Origin: Ancistrus triradiatus
Taxonomy: Eukaryota; Chordata; Actinopteri; Siluriformes; Loricariidae
NCBI GenBank assembly: GCA_025084515.1
Contig: JAJAGP010000087.1
Location: forward strand, 434,001 to 498,000
Length of the DNA stretch: 64,000 bases
Direction: 5' to 3'
Part shown: in pieces, positions 26,827 to 34,725 of the stretch
How the letters are laid out: every line of letters begins with the position of its first letter
Position numbering within the stretch: position 1 is the first letter of the stretch
Position numbers and translations under genes: made by a program
The notes under the pieces: generated by a model
The model's database searches: none
What the model was told of the DNA's origin: nothing
The model's input: the letters and a program-made list of their open reading frames with translations, nothing else

Positions 26827-28462
26827 ATACATACACATACACAGTGGGGCAAAAAAAGTATTTAGTCAGCCACTGACTGTGCAAGTAATCCTACTTAGAC
26901 AGATGAGAGGTCTGTAATTTTCATTTTCAGGTACACTTCAACTACGAGAGACAAAATGAGAAAAAAAATCTAGGAAATAACATTGTAGGATTTTTAAAGA
27001 ATTTAATTGTAAATCAAGGTAGAAAATAAGTATTTGGTCACCCACAAACAAGAAAGATTTCTGGCTCTCACAGACCTACAACTTCTTCTTTAAGAAGCTT
27101 TTCTGTCCTCCACTCGTTACCTGTATTAACGGTACCTGTTTGACCTCGTTATCTGTATAAAAGACACCTGTCCACAGCCTCAAACAGTCAGACTCCAAAC
27201 TCATCCATGGCCAAGACCAAAGAGCTGTCGAAGGACACCAGGAAGAAAATTATAGACCTGCACCAGGCTGGGAAGAGTGAATTTACAATAGGCAAGCAGG
27301 TTGGTGTGAATAAATCAACTGTGGGAGCAATTGTAAGAAAATGGAGAACATACCATTGATAATCTCCCTTGATCTGGGGCCCCATGCAAGATCCATGCAT
27401 CCAGAAGAGGATTGGGAGAATACCATGTGGTCAGATGAAACCAAAATAGAACTTTTTGGTAAAAACTCAACTCATGGGGTGGAAACATCTTACTTTGGGG
27501 CTGTTTTTCTGCAAAGAATAAACGGGGCCATGTATCGTGAGATTTTAAGCCAAAACCCTCCTTCCATCAGTGAGAGCACTGAAGATGGAACATGGCTGGG
27601 TCTTCCAGCATGACAATGATACCAAACACACTGCTTGGGCAACGTAGGAGTGGCTCTATTAAAAAGCATTAAGGTGGCTTAGCCAGTCTCCAGACCTCAA
27701 CCCCATAAAAAATTAGTGGAGGGAGTTGAAAGTCTGTGTTGCCCAGTGACAGCCCCAAAATATCAAAACTCCAAAAGAGAATGGGCCAAAATACCAGCTA
27801 CAGTGTGTGCAAACCTGGTGAAGACTTGCAGGAAAGGTTTACCTTTGTCCTTGCCAACAAAGGTTATGCTACAAAGTATTGAGTTGAACTTTTGTTATTT
27901 ACCAAATACTTATTTTCCACCATGATTTACAATTAAATTCTTTAAAAATCCTACAATGTGATTTCCTACATTTTTTTTCTCATTTTCTCTCATAGTTGAA
28001 GTGTACCTATGATGAAAATTACAGACCTCTCTCATCTTTCTAAGTAGGAGAAGTTGCACAATCAGTGGCTGACTAAATACTTTTTTGCCCCACTGTATAC
28101 ACACACACACATATATACATATTATATAGCTTTGCAAGATAAGCATATATAATACGGTGTTTGGACAATGTCCAGATCGCATAACGTGCAATTTCAAATA
28201 AGGTATTGCAGACTTTAAGAGACGCATACCTGTCGTTTCCAATAAAGACACTGTTTACCTTCTGTCCTGACGTGCCGAACTCTCTGATACAGAGGGTACT
28301 GGACACACTGCTCGTCTTCATCCATCTGTGTCTTATTAAAGTGCGAGTTTCTGTGCAGCCATTAAATCTTCTCTTTATTCTGCATATCTTAGCATCACCA
28401 AAACGACCAGCTAACGACAGAACGTTACAGAGAGGTCTCAGTAAAAGCTGCATGTTACACAT
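5082..28462 (-). CDS. guf1: Translation factor Guf1, mitochondrial (LepA/EF4 family GTPase), whole gene
   Basis: Seventeen coding exons (listed separately) join to 2064 nt, 687 codons plus stop, close to the roughly 670-residue vertebrate protein. The order is: Arg/Leu-rich mitochondrial presequence (about 1-60); GTPase domain with G1 AHIDHGKST (96-104), G2 RGIT (135-138), G3 DTPGH (161-165), G4 NKID (215-218) and G5 SAK (246-248); beta-barrel domain II from about 275; EF-G-like domains III and V in exons 10-13; and the LepA-specific C-terminal domain (about 565-687) with IPRQMFEIAVQAAIGSKIIA. LepA/EF4 proteins back-translocate or remodel stalled ribosomes; in mitochondria Guf1 supports translation fidelity on the matrix side. 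Every intron is GT-AG, and no stop or frameshift was met. The start is fixed by an in-frame TAG at 28469-28471. Introns are heavily loaded with transposons. Confidence 0.95.
5318..5622. mobile_element. GTGGTACC-family MITE fragment, copy 2
   Basis: The sequence from gctcccgagaccactttgga on resembles copies at 1836 and 25152, including tcgaattcagttctcgac and the phrase cttagtgcaaataag. Only one half is present. In guf1 intron 16. Confidence 0.7.
5682..5720. repeat. (TA)n microsatellite
   Basis: Alternating TA with one interrupting tatcta unit, in guf1 intron 16. Confidence 0.9.
5765..6205 (+). mobile_element. Tc1-like transposon, family B, 3' half only
   Basis: A frame from 5765 reads MEWPSQSPDLKPIEMLWKDL and MEEWAKIPPSRCAGL, the C-terminal catalytic part of a Tc1 transposase with the SPDLNPIE..W motif. 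The right end (taagcaccactg) is followed by TA. The 5' half is missing. In guf1 intron 16. A second family B copy lies at 17065. Confidence 0.88.
6557..6593 (-). CDS. guf1: guf1 exon 16, 37-nt microexon (residues 633-645)
   Basis: It completes the split Thr codon and reads IKAYRKNVLAKC, matching LepA (S/E)TVK..RKNVLAKCYGGD. Acceptor catcag (6595-6594), donor GTAAGT (6556). It was too short to appear as an ORF; its length and phase were predicted from exons 15 and 17 and then found exactly. Confidence 0.95.
6676..6795 (-). CDS. guf1: guf1 exon 15 (residues 593-632)
   Basis: KDRAYITGKAMCERLKDSIP RQMFEIAVQAAIGSKIIARE. This is the core of the LepA CTD. Acceptor tttaag, donor GTGAGT, followed by a short 82-nt intron. 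Confidence 0.95.
6883..7348. repeat. Palindromic interspersed repeat, about 470 bp
   Basis: The left arm (tggtggatcattttcagcat ... cagcagtgctgctggag) is the imperfect reverse complement of the right arm (ctccagcagcactgctg ... gctgagaatgatccacca). The arms are about 150 bp around a central loop. No transposase is seen. A related sequence sits near 11218-11540. In guf1 intron 14. Confidence 0.8.
7541..9114 (+). mobile_element. Nearly full-length Tc1-like transposon, family C
   Basis: Both ends are present, cactgctcaaaaaataaagg and its inverted copy, each flanked by TA. A transposase relic on the + strand starts around 7830 (MRRTLQPTQVAQVMQLIHDG) and continues through 8408-8683 (MVWGGISLEGRTALHV, QDNARPHVAG) to about 8860, but frameshifts and early stops break it. 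At 1574 bp it has the usual length of complete Tc1 elements. In guf1 intron 14. Confidence 0.93.
9192..9293 (-). CDS. guf1: guf1 exon 14 (residues 559-592)
   Basis: SFDYEDAGYEPAELIKIDFL LNGKPVEELTSIVH opens the LepA C-terminal domain. Acceptor ctccag, donor GTAAGA at 9191. Confidence 0.95.
9411..9544 (-). CDS. guf1: guf1 exon 13 (residues 515-558)
   Basis: SRRAIQKNMVYIDDHRVMMQ YLFPLNEIVLDFYDELKSMS SGYA, domain V region with the LP.NEIV.DFYD.LKS motif. Acceptor gttcag, donor GTAATG. Confidence 0.95.
9690..9961 (-). repeat. Degenerate SINE-like remnant
   Basis: Read on the - strand it begins with a weak tRNA-like head (gggtagtgcagtgatccagt) and continues into a body with the phrase gaccggcatcctatttaggg. 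In guf1 intron 12. Family uncertain. Confidence 0.35.
10049..10192 (-). CDS. guf1: guf1 exon 12 (residues 467-514)
   Basis: It starts EYGEEVVTIVNPAQFPEKTH and contains EYQEPMVIGTIITPEDYTGK, the LepA EP.V..TI..P..Y.G motif. Acceptor ctgtgtag, donor GTATTA. Confidence 0.95.
10425..10530 (+). repeat. Non-LTR retrotransposon ORF2 C-terminus remnant
   Basis: A + strand frame from 10441 reads WWNELLKSFALFKRQLKTQL FT, resembling the W(N/D)ELP..FK..LKT.L tail found at the 3' end of several fish LINE ORF2 proteins. It is a short fragment in guf1 intron 11. Confidence 0.4.
11148..11672. mobile_element. Non-autonomous element with CACTGGCCACTTTATTAG-like ends and a palindromic core
   Basis: The left end (cactcaccagccacttg) and right end (aggtgtgtgtacctaacaaa) are degenerate forms of the ends seen at 15112 and 20196. 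The interior (about 11430-11540) resembles an arm of the palindromic repeat at 6883. In guf1 intron 11. Confidence 0.5.
11781..13189 (+). mobile_element. Tc1-like transposon relic, family D
   Basis: The ends are inverted: cacaattattggcaaccctg near 11788 and accagggacgccaataattg near 13159. The interior carries decayed transposase phrases on the + strand, e.g. LWSDEVRLSLFGNKH near 12450 and a VTYGGETVMLWGC-like stretch near 12553, with many stops. In guf1 intron 11. Confidence 0.8.
13288..13420 (-). CDS. guf1: guf1 exon 11 (residues 422-466)
   Basis: [26 protein letters not shown] continues the LepA [17 protein letters not shown] signature. It ends KLIK before donor GTATGT. Confidence 0.95.
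13545..13668 (-). CDS. guf1: guf1 exon 10 (residues 381-421, domain III)
   Basis: GIYPTDQSEYPSLRSAVEKL then TLNDSSVTVQRDSSLALGAG W. This is domain III of EF4. Acceptor gttgcag, donor GTCAGG (13544), split Arg codon. Confidence 0.95.
13722..14213 (-). repeat. tRNA-derived SINE (interrupted by a V-SINE)
   Basis: On the - strand a tRNA-like head (gagtggttagcgcagtcgcc, B-box ggttcgatcctg) at about 14213-14140 leads to a fish SINE body (cattccaaagacttgcatta) and ends at a T-rich stretch near 13722. A second copy of the body lies at 24855-24975. Interrupted at 13779-13977. Confidence 0.7.
13779..13977 (+). repeat. V-SINE inserted into another SINE
   Basis: tRNA-like head with A-box region ggtagcctagtgggtaagg and B-box ggttcaaatccc, then the V-domain ctggataagggtgtctgcta and a short (taaatg) tail. 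It is flanked by the direct repeat tattca (13769-13774 and 13977-13982). In guf1 intron 9. Confidence 0.85.
14232..14316. repeat. (TA)n microsatellite, about 85 bp
   Basis: An uninterrupted AT dinucleotide array in guf1 intron 9. Confidence 0.95.
14317..15111. other. guf1 intron 9 interval without a recognised element
   Basis: AT-rich. It has a short local duplication (acaatgatctaaaatgaaca twice near 14444 and 14471). No coding or repeat family recognised. Confidence 0.4.
15112..16196 (+). mobile_element. Tc1-like transposon relic, family E
   Basis: The left end cactcgctggacactttatt and right end acctaatgaagtggctgagg form an inverted repeat. Interior frames resemble Tc1 transposase, e.g. 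MQKRISECTTHRTLKQMGYC with RRPHQVPLLSAKKRQLRL near 15532-15650. Stops are frequent. Its ends match the MITE at 20196. In guf1 intron 9. Confidence 0.8.
16294..16433 (-). CDS. guf1: guf1 exon 9 (residues 334-380)
   Basis: It reads YAGQVGYVIAGMKEVKDAQI GDT, the LepA AGQVG.VIAG signature, and ends KSMVFA. Acceptor atctcag, donor GTATAA. Confidence 0.95.
17065..18060 (+). mobile_element. Tc1-like transposon, family B, internally deleted
   Basis: The N-terminal transposase at 17430 reads MARTKEISEDLRQRVVDAHQ and LPRSGRPTKITPRARRVIV and then breaks near 17675. The catalytic half is deleted, and the 3' end (aactttcaagcacccatg) is followed by TA. The long terminal regions around 17080-17260 and 17860-18060 are inverted copies. 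In guf1 intron 8. Confidence 0.9.
18105..18255. repeat. Imperfect (TA)n-rich tract
   Basis: TA repeats interrupted by TCTA and CACTATA units, directly after the Tc1-like element. Confidence 0.8.
18595..19325. mobile_element. GTGGTACC-family MITE, copy 3 (full length)
   Basis: cagtggtacctcggttta at the left and taccgaggtaccactg at the right, both beside TA. The 731-bp body includes a tgcactaagaatacagtact phrase shared with copy 4. In guf1 intron 8, close to the exon 8 donor. Confidence 0.9.
19362..19565 (-). CDS. guf1: guf1 exon 8 (residues 266-333, domain II)
   Basis: It contains FKALVFDSTFDHYRGVVANI and VSKGDKIMSAHLGKLYEVNE, the LepA domain II core. Acceptor ctttctag, donor GTAAGA at 19361. 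A GTGGTACC MITE ends about 36 bases beyond this donor. Confidence 0.95.
19800..19864 (-). CDS. guf1: guf1 exon 7 (residues 245-265)
   Basis: ISAKLGTNVEQVLQEVVKRI P plus a split proline codon. SAK is the G5 motif. The 65-nt exon has acceptor ctttag and donor GTGAGT. Confidence 0.95.
20031..20114 (-). CDS. guf1: guf1 exon 6 (residues 217-244)
   Basis: It begins IDLKNADPDRVEKQIEKMFD, completing NKID (G4), and ends DCIR. Acceptor aactag, donor GTGAGT, 84 nt, phase 0. Confidence 0.95.
20196..20421. mobile_element. Family E MITE abutting the guf1 exon 5 splice donor
   Basis: 226 bp with ends cactcactggccactttatt and cctaataaaatgactggtgt, flanked by TA. It has the same terminal sequence as the Tc1-like element at 15112 and no coding capacity. 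It fills most of the 316-nt intron 5. Confidence 0.85.
20431..20508 (-). CDS. guf1: guf1 exon 5 (residues 191-216)
   Basis: GIQAQTVANFYLAFEAQLTI IPVINK includes the Asn-Lys of the G4 motif. Donor GTAAGT at 20430. A MITE terminus lies only ten bases into the following intron. Confidence 0.95.
20509..21713. other. guf1 intron 4, no recognised element
   Basis: About 1.2 kb of AT-rich sequence without a clear repeat, coding exon or structured feature. Confidence 0.4.
21714..21794 (-). CDS. guf1: guf1 exon 4 (residues 164-190)
   Basis: GHVDFSYEVSRSISACQGVL LIVDANQ completes DTPGH and carries the conserved VDANQG run shared with LepA. Acceptor gtgtgcag, donor GTAAGA, 81 nt, phase 0 on both sides. 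Confidence 0.95.
22250..22440. repeat. Possible degenerate SINE-like remnant
   Basis: Contains phrases typical of fish SINE bodies (atgggatgcaggctagcata; gtctgaaggcactgctggga). In guf1 intron 3. Weak. Confidence 0.3.
22487..23736 (-). mobile_element. Tc1-like transposon relic, family F, copy 1
   Basis: Long inverted terminal regions (cagacagtatgaacccaagg ... near 22548; cttgggttcacattttctgc near 23621). The - strand frame 22903-23112 reads MKWTLCAPDQKQKLQSRLLS and PGSVMVWDWVSTHGKGHLHF, decayed Tc1 transposase. A second copy lies at 61748. In guf1 intron 3. Confidence 0.85.
24279..24320. repeat. (ATT)n microsatellite
   Basis: About 14 uninterrupted ATT trinucleotides in guf1 intron 3. Confidence 0.95.
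24524..24815. mobile_element. hAT-type MITE with 8-bp target duplication
   Basis: 292 bp with ends agtgtttcccaaag and agggaaccattga (imperfect inverted), flanked by the perfect 8-bp repeat tataagcc at 24516-24523 and 24816-24823. No ORF of transposase type. The 8-bp duplication fits hAT. Confidence 0.7.
24855..24975. repeat. SINE 3' body fragment
   Basis: It matches the body of the SINE at 13722-14213 (gagcaaggttacattgatac, gggccaatttagaacatg) but lacks the tRNA head. Confidence 0.55.
25152..25757. mobile_element. GTGGTACC-family MITE, copy 4 (full length)
   Basis: cagtggtacctcggttctcg at the left and gaaccgaggtaccactg at the right, with TA on the right. It gives the uninterrupted form of the sequence split by the nested MITE at 2476. 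In guf1 intron 3. Confidence 0.9.
25909..26057 (-). CDS. guf1: guf1 exon 3 (residues 114-163, switch I)
   Basis: It reads GAIEKTERNTQVLDKLQVER then ERGITVKAQTASLFY and ends LLNLIDTP, so it holds G2 (RGIT) and most of G3. The donor GTAGGC at 25908 makes a phase 0 junction. Confidence 0.95.
26173..26279 (-). CDS. guf1: guf1 exon 2 (residues 78-113, P-loop)
   Basis: It follows an AG acceptor at 26281-26280. It reads SIDMSKFPVERIRNFSIIAH then IDHGKSTLADRLLELT, giving the G1/P-loop AHIDHGKST. Donor GTGTAT at 26172. Confidence 0.95.
26740..26841. repeat. Compound (TA)/(TG)/(CATA) microsatellite
   Basis: TA, TG and ACATAC tracts immediately left of the Tc1-like element in guf1 intron 1. Confidence 0.85.
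26842..28095 (+). mobile_element. Tc1-like transposon, family A, copy 2 (both ends, internal deletion)
   Basis: cagtggggcaaaaaaagtat at the left and atacttttttgccccactg at the right, with TA after it. The transposase start MAKTKELSKDTRKKIIDLHQ at about 27208 is followed by a deletion that removes the middle of the gene near 27380. C-terminal remnants are at 27600-27880. 1254 bp, versus about 1520 for copy 3. In guf1 intron 1. Confidence 0.92.
28230..28462 (-). CDS. guf1: guf1 exon 1 (residues 1-77)
   Basis: It opens with MCNMQLLLRPLCNVLSLAG. The ATG at 28462 has an in-frame TAG three codons upstream; a second ATG at 28453 is also possible. The segment is rich in Arg, Leu and Ser and poor in acidic residues early on, as expected for a mitochondrial targeting peptide. 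It ends GGAAACGACAG before donor GTATGC (28229), phase 2. Confidence 0.85.
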
Positions 28463-29687
28463 GTAAAGCTAATGGGTAATAGCTTTATCACAGCGGTTTG
28501 GTTTAACTATGTTCGTGTTTACGGGAAGCTAGAATTATGACCCGGCTGTGTTCATTCATGGATGTAATTAGTTAAGACGCTAGTTCGACAGAAACATTCG
28601 TGCCTTGATGACATCCTAAAATTCACATTTCTCTTTACAGGACGACGCCATTCTGCTTTCTTCTCTGTAGTGAATGCTTTACCACCTCACACTTGATCGC
28701 CATCTGCTGTAAACGAATAAGCGGAGATGAAGTACTACAGACAAGACACTATAACGTTCCTGCAGCAGAGGTGGCCAAGTAACTAAGTACAAGTAACCAC
28801 CATAAAACCTGATTTGTCTTTTACTAACAAGTTTTTTTTTTTCACCAATTAAGCTTATTAGAATTTTTTTTTTTTTTATTGTAAAAAATCAGCTCTGGCC
28901 GGCTAGCCTTTGGAGGAGCTGCTGACTTTACAAAATAGTTATTTTTATCCATCTTCAGATAGAATAATGATGTTGAGTTACTTTAAACACATATATGTAA
29001 AATATACAGTCATAAAATCGAGATAACAAGCCATCCATTCATGTCTGCCCTTAATACTGCAATGTTTAAATTAATGTCTTTTATTAGCTATTTTCAGTAG
29101 GCTAACATCACGTTTATCAGGTTTCCTCTCCTAGCATCATGCAATTTCCAGTAATGCATCAATGAGTTTTCATTTTGGTTAATTAATGTTTGTAACAGTC
29201 ATTTACATAACATGCAGTATTTTCTTTATTTTTGTGCTGGAGTTACTCTTGCCTTTTCCATCGCACAGTGTTGCGTACTTTAGTAAAGCTTGTTTCAGGT
29301 TTCAGGGACATTATGGGAATCTATTGTAATGAATATGTTTATTATCTACTTTATCTATCCTTCACTTTTTATTTATTTATTTAGGTAATTCATAATTCAT
29401 AATAGATGTCCTCAGAATCCTAGGTTTATACTTGTTGCGTTGCAACTAGTACGAGGGCGTACATGCCAAAAATTATGAAATCACAGTAGTTCCACTTGTC
29501 ATTTACAGTTTATATGTATAATTTTATACACGTTACACTGTTTTAAGATATCAGACCCTAGAGGTTTTCCCATGTCCAAGTGATGGTGAATTCTATTTCT
29601 GTTATGAATATAAGAGGTATATTAACAACTATATAATATTTCTAAGTATAAGTATTAGGTCTTGGGAATGAAGCTGGGTAAGATTTG
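28463..29687. other. guf1 5' flank and AT-rich intergenic DNA
   Basis: The first few hundred bases should hold the guf1 promoter and 5' UTR, but I see no clear TATA box or divergent coding exon. The rest is AT-rich without a recognised repeat. Confidence 0.35.
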
Positions 29688-29965
29688 TGTAACTACTCCA
29701 GCCAGTCCATTTCATAAACCAAAATAAGCAGTCCTACCAGGAGACAAAACAGAGCCCTGAGAGCAGAGCGAAGTCCAAACAGGGCAGGGATAATAAGCAA
29801 TGAAGAAAAAAAGCCTGGCATAATAAAAAGCAAAAAATGAACCAAAGCAGGTATTCAGTAATAAACAAATAAGAAAATGATGCACATAATCATGAAGTCA
29901 GGGAACTGAATAATGGGAGTGATGCATGCTGGGAGCTGAAGTGCATAAAAGCCGTGGTTGTTACA
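29688..29965 (-). repeat. LTR-like fragment
   Basis: On the - strand it starts TGTAACAACCACGGC and contains gggctctgttttgtctcctg, a composition like fish gypsy LTRs. No matching partner or target duplication was found. Confidence 0.35.
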
Positions 29966-30841
29966 ATTATAACAAAAGACTGCTGCTAACAAATAAAAAA
30001 TAAATAAAAAACAGACCACAATATGTTGCATTGTAGATGCAGGTGTGCTTGCCAGTCAGCATGAACATACATCCATGTCCCATGTTGAAGCTGGTTAATA
30101 CTGGCTAGTGCTGGTGAGCTCACATGGTCTTGCTGTACTTGCTGGCAAAGCTGGTTGACCAGAATAGTGGCAAAACACTACAAATACAGGTCTTTTTTAA
30201 GCAGGGGAATAACAATAATAACAGTAATAAGCAATGGCTTCAAAAGGTATTTGTCTTGATCAGTTGTATTTGTTTTATAGCATGTTTTATTGTTTTATAG
30301 ACCCTGTAAAGGATTTAAGCGGATAAGAAAGTTAATAAAACCCACTACACAGCTATCTTAGAGGATGGTAAAAGCTTTAATAAAATGCATTGATTGCTTT
30401 AATAATAATTTAAACACACTATTTTCATCATCTTTAAACTTGTTTGTTTTTATTGTAACATTTTAATTTAATTATGCCCTTCTGTTAAGAAATAACATGT
30501 GCAAGCTATTAGTTCATGGGCCAGGCATGTTGTTAAACCACATGATATTTCATGCGTTTATGCGATGCATAAAAAAGTACAATGTAGAATGTAGCGATTA
30601 GTGGACTATATCGGACCCATAAGTAGGGGTGCCTCATATTGACAAACAGCTAAAAATGTTAAATCAGTTTCAATGTTAAAATGTTATTGTGTTAATGTTA
30701 TTAATATTGTTCATTTTGAATCAAACTTTATTTTTCCTTTGTCAAGTTGGAATTCTTAGTATGCACAAAACAGATACAAATCCATGAATATAATGGGAGG
30801 AAAAATGCTGCTAAATGCTGTAAATGTAAAAGGAAAACTTA

Positions 30842-30998
30842 CATTAACAGTATTTAGCAGACTTACAGCTGATTCAATCCAAGCAACTGTGGGATAAATG
30901 ACTTTCTTAAGGACCCAACAGTGGCAGCTTGGCAGAGGGGGAGATTTGAACCCTGGACTTTTTGGTCCACAATCCAGTAACATAACCAGTGAACTGTC
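30842..30998 (-). repeat. V-SINE copy (decayed)
   Basis: The - strand order is head, B-box-like ggttcaaatctcc, tgccactgttgggtcctta, then the V-motif. It matches the 13779 copy with many changes. A short + strand V-SINE tail (tgctaaatgctgtaaatgta) lies just left of it at about 30810. Confidence 0.7.
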
Positions 30999-31083
30999 AG
31001 AGTGATATTTGCTGGAACACTGACAATGAAATGAAAATGAAAATTCAAATAAATACTGAATACATATCAGAAAGTATATCATA

Positions 31084-32354
31084 CAGTGGTGTGAAAGATT
31101 GTTTGCCCCTTGCTGATTTCCTATTTTTTTGCATGTTTGTCACACACGTGTTTCAGAACATCAAACCAAATTAAATATTAGTGAAAGACAACACAAGTAA
31201 ACACAAAATGCAGTTTGTAAATGAAGGTGTTTATTATTAAGGGAGAAAAAATCCAAACCTACATGGCCCTGTGTGAAAAAGTGATTGTTCCCTAAACCTA
31301 ATAACTGGTTGGGCCACCCTTAGCAGCAACAACTGCAACCAAGCATTTGCAATACCTTGAGATAATCTGTCTTTTACAGCATTGTGGAGGAATTTTGGCC
31401 ACTCCTCTTTGCAGAATTGTTGTAATTCAGCCACATTGGAAAGTTTTCGAATATGAACAGAGTTTATAAGGTCATGCCACAGCATCTCAATAGGATTGAG
31501 GTCAGGACTTTGACTAGGCCACTCCAAAGTCTTCATTTTGTTTTTCTTCAGCCATTTAGAGGTGGACTTGCTGGTGTGTTTTGGATCATTGTTCTGCTGC
31601 TGAACCTAAGTTCGTTTCAGATGGCCAGATATCCTTCTTCAGGATTTTTTGGTAGAAAGCAGAATTCATAGTTCCATTTATCACAGCAAGTCTTCCAGGT
31701 CCTGAAGCAGCAAAACAGCCCCAGACCATCACACTACCACCACCATATTTTACTGTTGGTATAATGTTCTTTTTCTGAAATGCTGTGTTACTTTTACGCC
31801 AAATGTAATGAGACACACACCTTCCAAAGAGTTCAACTTATGTGGATAATGGCTCTCACTGTGGTTTGCTGGAGTCCCAAAGCTTTGGAAATGGCTTTAT
31901 AACCATTTCCAGACTGATAGATCTCAATTACTTTCTTTCTCAATTGTTCCAGAATTTCTCTGGATCTTAGAATGATGTGTAGCTTTTAAGGATCTTTTGG
32001 TGTACTTCACTTTGTCAGGCAGGTTCTATTTAAGTGATGTCCTGATTGAGAAGAGGTGTGGCAATAATCAGGCCTGGGTGTTGCTAGAGACAGTGAACTC
32101 AGGTGTGATAAACCATAGTTATGTTTTAACAAAGGGGAGGGGGGCAATCACTTTTTCACACAGGGCCATGTAGGTTTAGGTTTTTTTCTCCCTTAATAAT
32201 AAATTCCTTCACTTATAAACTGCATTTTGTGTTTACTTGTGTTGTCTTTGACTAATATTGAAATTGGTTTGATGATCTGAAACACTTAAGTGTGACAAAC
32301 ATGCAAAAAAATAGGAAATCAGGAACGGGGAAAACATTTTTTTCCACACCGCTG
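31084..32354 (-). mobile_element. Tc1-like transposon, family G (internally deleted)
   Basis: Ends cagtggtgtgaaagattgtt and ttttttccacaccgctg, each next to TA, with about 200-bp inverted terminal regions. The - strand frames 31586-31816 (PTVKYGGGSVMVWGCFAASG) and 31237-31536 (LEWPSQSPDLNPIEMLWHDL) are transposase pieces. The N-terminal half is missing. Confidence 0.9.
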
Positions 32355-33386
32355 TATTCCTGTTAATAATGTTGGTTGTGAGTTTTTTTTTCTTCTCATT
32401 TTTAAAATATATATATTATCATTAAATAATATGACAATAGAGTAATGCTAACTGTAGTTTGTACCCACATTTTACATTTATATTTCTGTATTTAGGATAT
32501 ATTCCCCTTAAATATGAGTCAGAGTCAGTGATTTTGAACATTTCATAGTGAGCCTAGTCTGTAGTTGTTTCATTTAAATAAAATAACATTTTCACAATTT
32601 AGTATGACATGATAAAACCCTGGGACGATTGATAAAAATATCTCACTGCCATTCAGGTTTCTGTCTGTGTGCCTCCATGCAACAGAAAGATCAAGGATTT
32701 AGTCTGTGATGACTAACTGTTCAACTCATATGAGGTTGGCGGAGATGACGCAAGTGGTTAGACATAAGCACCTGTTTGCAAACATAAGAAGTCCCCATAC
32801 GTCTTTTCATCCACCGATGAAGAGGTTTAATGAATTCTATGCAGTCACTTTCACAGAATCTTGACAAATCTATCACGTCATCTGGCATATTCATGAGGAA
32901 CCCAGACACAGATGATCCATGACACAGAGGGTATATGAGTGCTCATAACAAGAATCAGGTTCTTTAATTAGGGATTATAGGCTCCTGACTGCATGCATTA
33001 AGCTAATGTGTTAAATGCTGAGCCAACCACACATGCTCTAATTATTTCGTTTTATTGAATTTATTTAAAAATTCTTCTGTGGTGTTCAATGTAAAGCTCT
33101 TTCCACATGGTGTCAGCCTTCACACAGTTCACACCCAAACACACAGCAGAACAGAAGAGGAGAGAACATTATTACCATGGCAACATGGCAGCCCACTCAT
33201 AGGCCTACTAAGTAGGTCCCACTGAAAATTGCCTACATAAGAAACCTAATGAAATATCTCTTCCCAGATTTGATGGACAACAATTGTGAGACTATGCACT
33301 CTGTTAAGCAATATGTGTATTTCATTTGTGTCACTCAAGTACATGAAGGATTTACAAAGGCTCTGTAAACCTTATAAAATAGTGTG
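32355..33386. other. Intergenic, no recognised element
   Basis: AT-rich. A - strand frame at 32721-32909 (MSGFLMNMPDDVIDLSRFCE...) has a protein-like composition but no family I recognise. Confidence 0.3.
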
Positions 33387-33387
33387 T

Positions 33388-33390
33388 GTA

Positions 33391-33461
<71 letters not shown>
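33388..33461. repeat. (TG)n-(TA)n microsatellite
   Basis: Short TGTGTG followed by about 33 TA units. Confidence 0.95.
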
Positions 33462-33465
<4 letters not shown>

Positions 33466-33965
33466 TTGCTCATATGGCTAATGTAAAGTTTATGTTATGT
33501 GTGCATTTATTAATTAAAGAATGATTGGTGCCTACATTATTGATTCCATGGTGCAGGAAACAGATATACACTACACTGCTAAAAGTATATACTTCTAATT
33601 ATTGGGTTTCACATTTTCTACCACACCCATTGCTAACCCTCTTTCCTAAAATCAAGCATACAGTCATGCAATCTTCATAGAAAAAGACTGGTAGTAAAAT
33701 AGGTCACACTGAAGTGCTCCTTCAAGTTCCTTCAGTGTGGCATTGTTATTTCCAATAAATCAATTCAACTACTATACACTCTGCTAAAATAGGACCCTGG
33801 TCAAATATTAGTGGTGGTATTATGAAGTGAAACTCTCTATTAGTGCTCTATTGGCACTAAACATCGTCTGTCCTCAGTTGCAACACTCACTAACAAAGAC
33901 CTGTTCATCAAGACCTTGTTGATTATGATCCCATGGCCAAAACATCCTCGCATAGATCATCATGA

Positions 33966-34126
33966 GCATTATGTTACATTTAGAGCATTTAACAGACTTA
34001 TACAGAACAAATGATGCAAAGAAGTTGAAGGTTAGAGCCTAGCAGCTTGGCAGAGCTAGGATTTGAATTTACATTCCAATTAGCTGAGAGTCTTAAACAC
34101 TGAGCCATTGTGACACTGTCACATTG
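33966..34126 (-). repeat. V-SINE fragment (strongly decayed)
   Basis: On the - strand a degenerate head (cacaatggctcagtgtttaa), then aattcaaatcctagctctgc and a reduced V-motif (taagtctgttaaatgctcta). Confidence 0.55.
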
Positions 34127-34725
34127 TCACTACTGTGGCATGGCTAAGATTTGGCTGGAGAGGTGTAAATCATACGGCTCCCGGACTTTAGTGCTGTGAC
34201 TGAATCATGTTTCACCACCTATCAGTGTTGTGGGTGCCAGGAGCGGGTGACAGTTAAGTAGGAAAAATGAGGCTAAGGCTGATTTTCATAGTTTTATATT
34301 AAGCCTGTTAGTTCCAGCAAAATGACATCTTAACACCATTGTGTAAAAAATCCAAGATAGAGGCACTCTCCGGATTACAATGGTTTGGTTTATGATATTT
34401 CAACTTTACAATGGGAATCCGATAATTCACATTAATATACTTTCAAGAGAAACTGTATTTTGCATTTTGATTTTTTCCCCCTGAGGTACAGATGCTGGGC
34501 ATTTGTGCAGTAGACAGCTGACTGAGCTAAGCAGCAGTGCCTCAGTCCTCCAATAAACTAACCATTTTGTTGTTTTTGTTTTCACTTCCAATACATTATT
34601 AAATAAATTACACTAGACATTTAAGACTTTATTATAAAATAGACTTTATGTTAATGATTTTGCCCAACTGTAGGTTAATGTAAATGTTTCAAGCATGTTT
34701 AGGGTAGGCTATGCTATCGTATATA

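Noticed and set aside
32721..32909. Possible coding exon (MSGFLMNMPDDVIDLSRF...)
   Set aside because: No family recognised and no convincing splice sites on both sides. Kept only as a remark in the intergenic entry.
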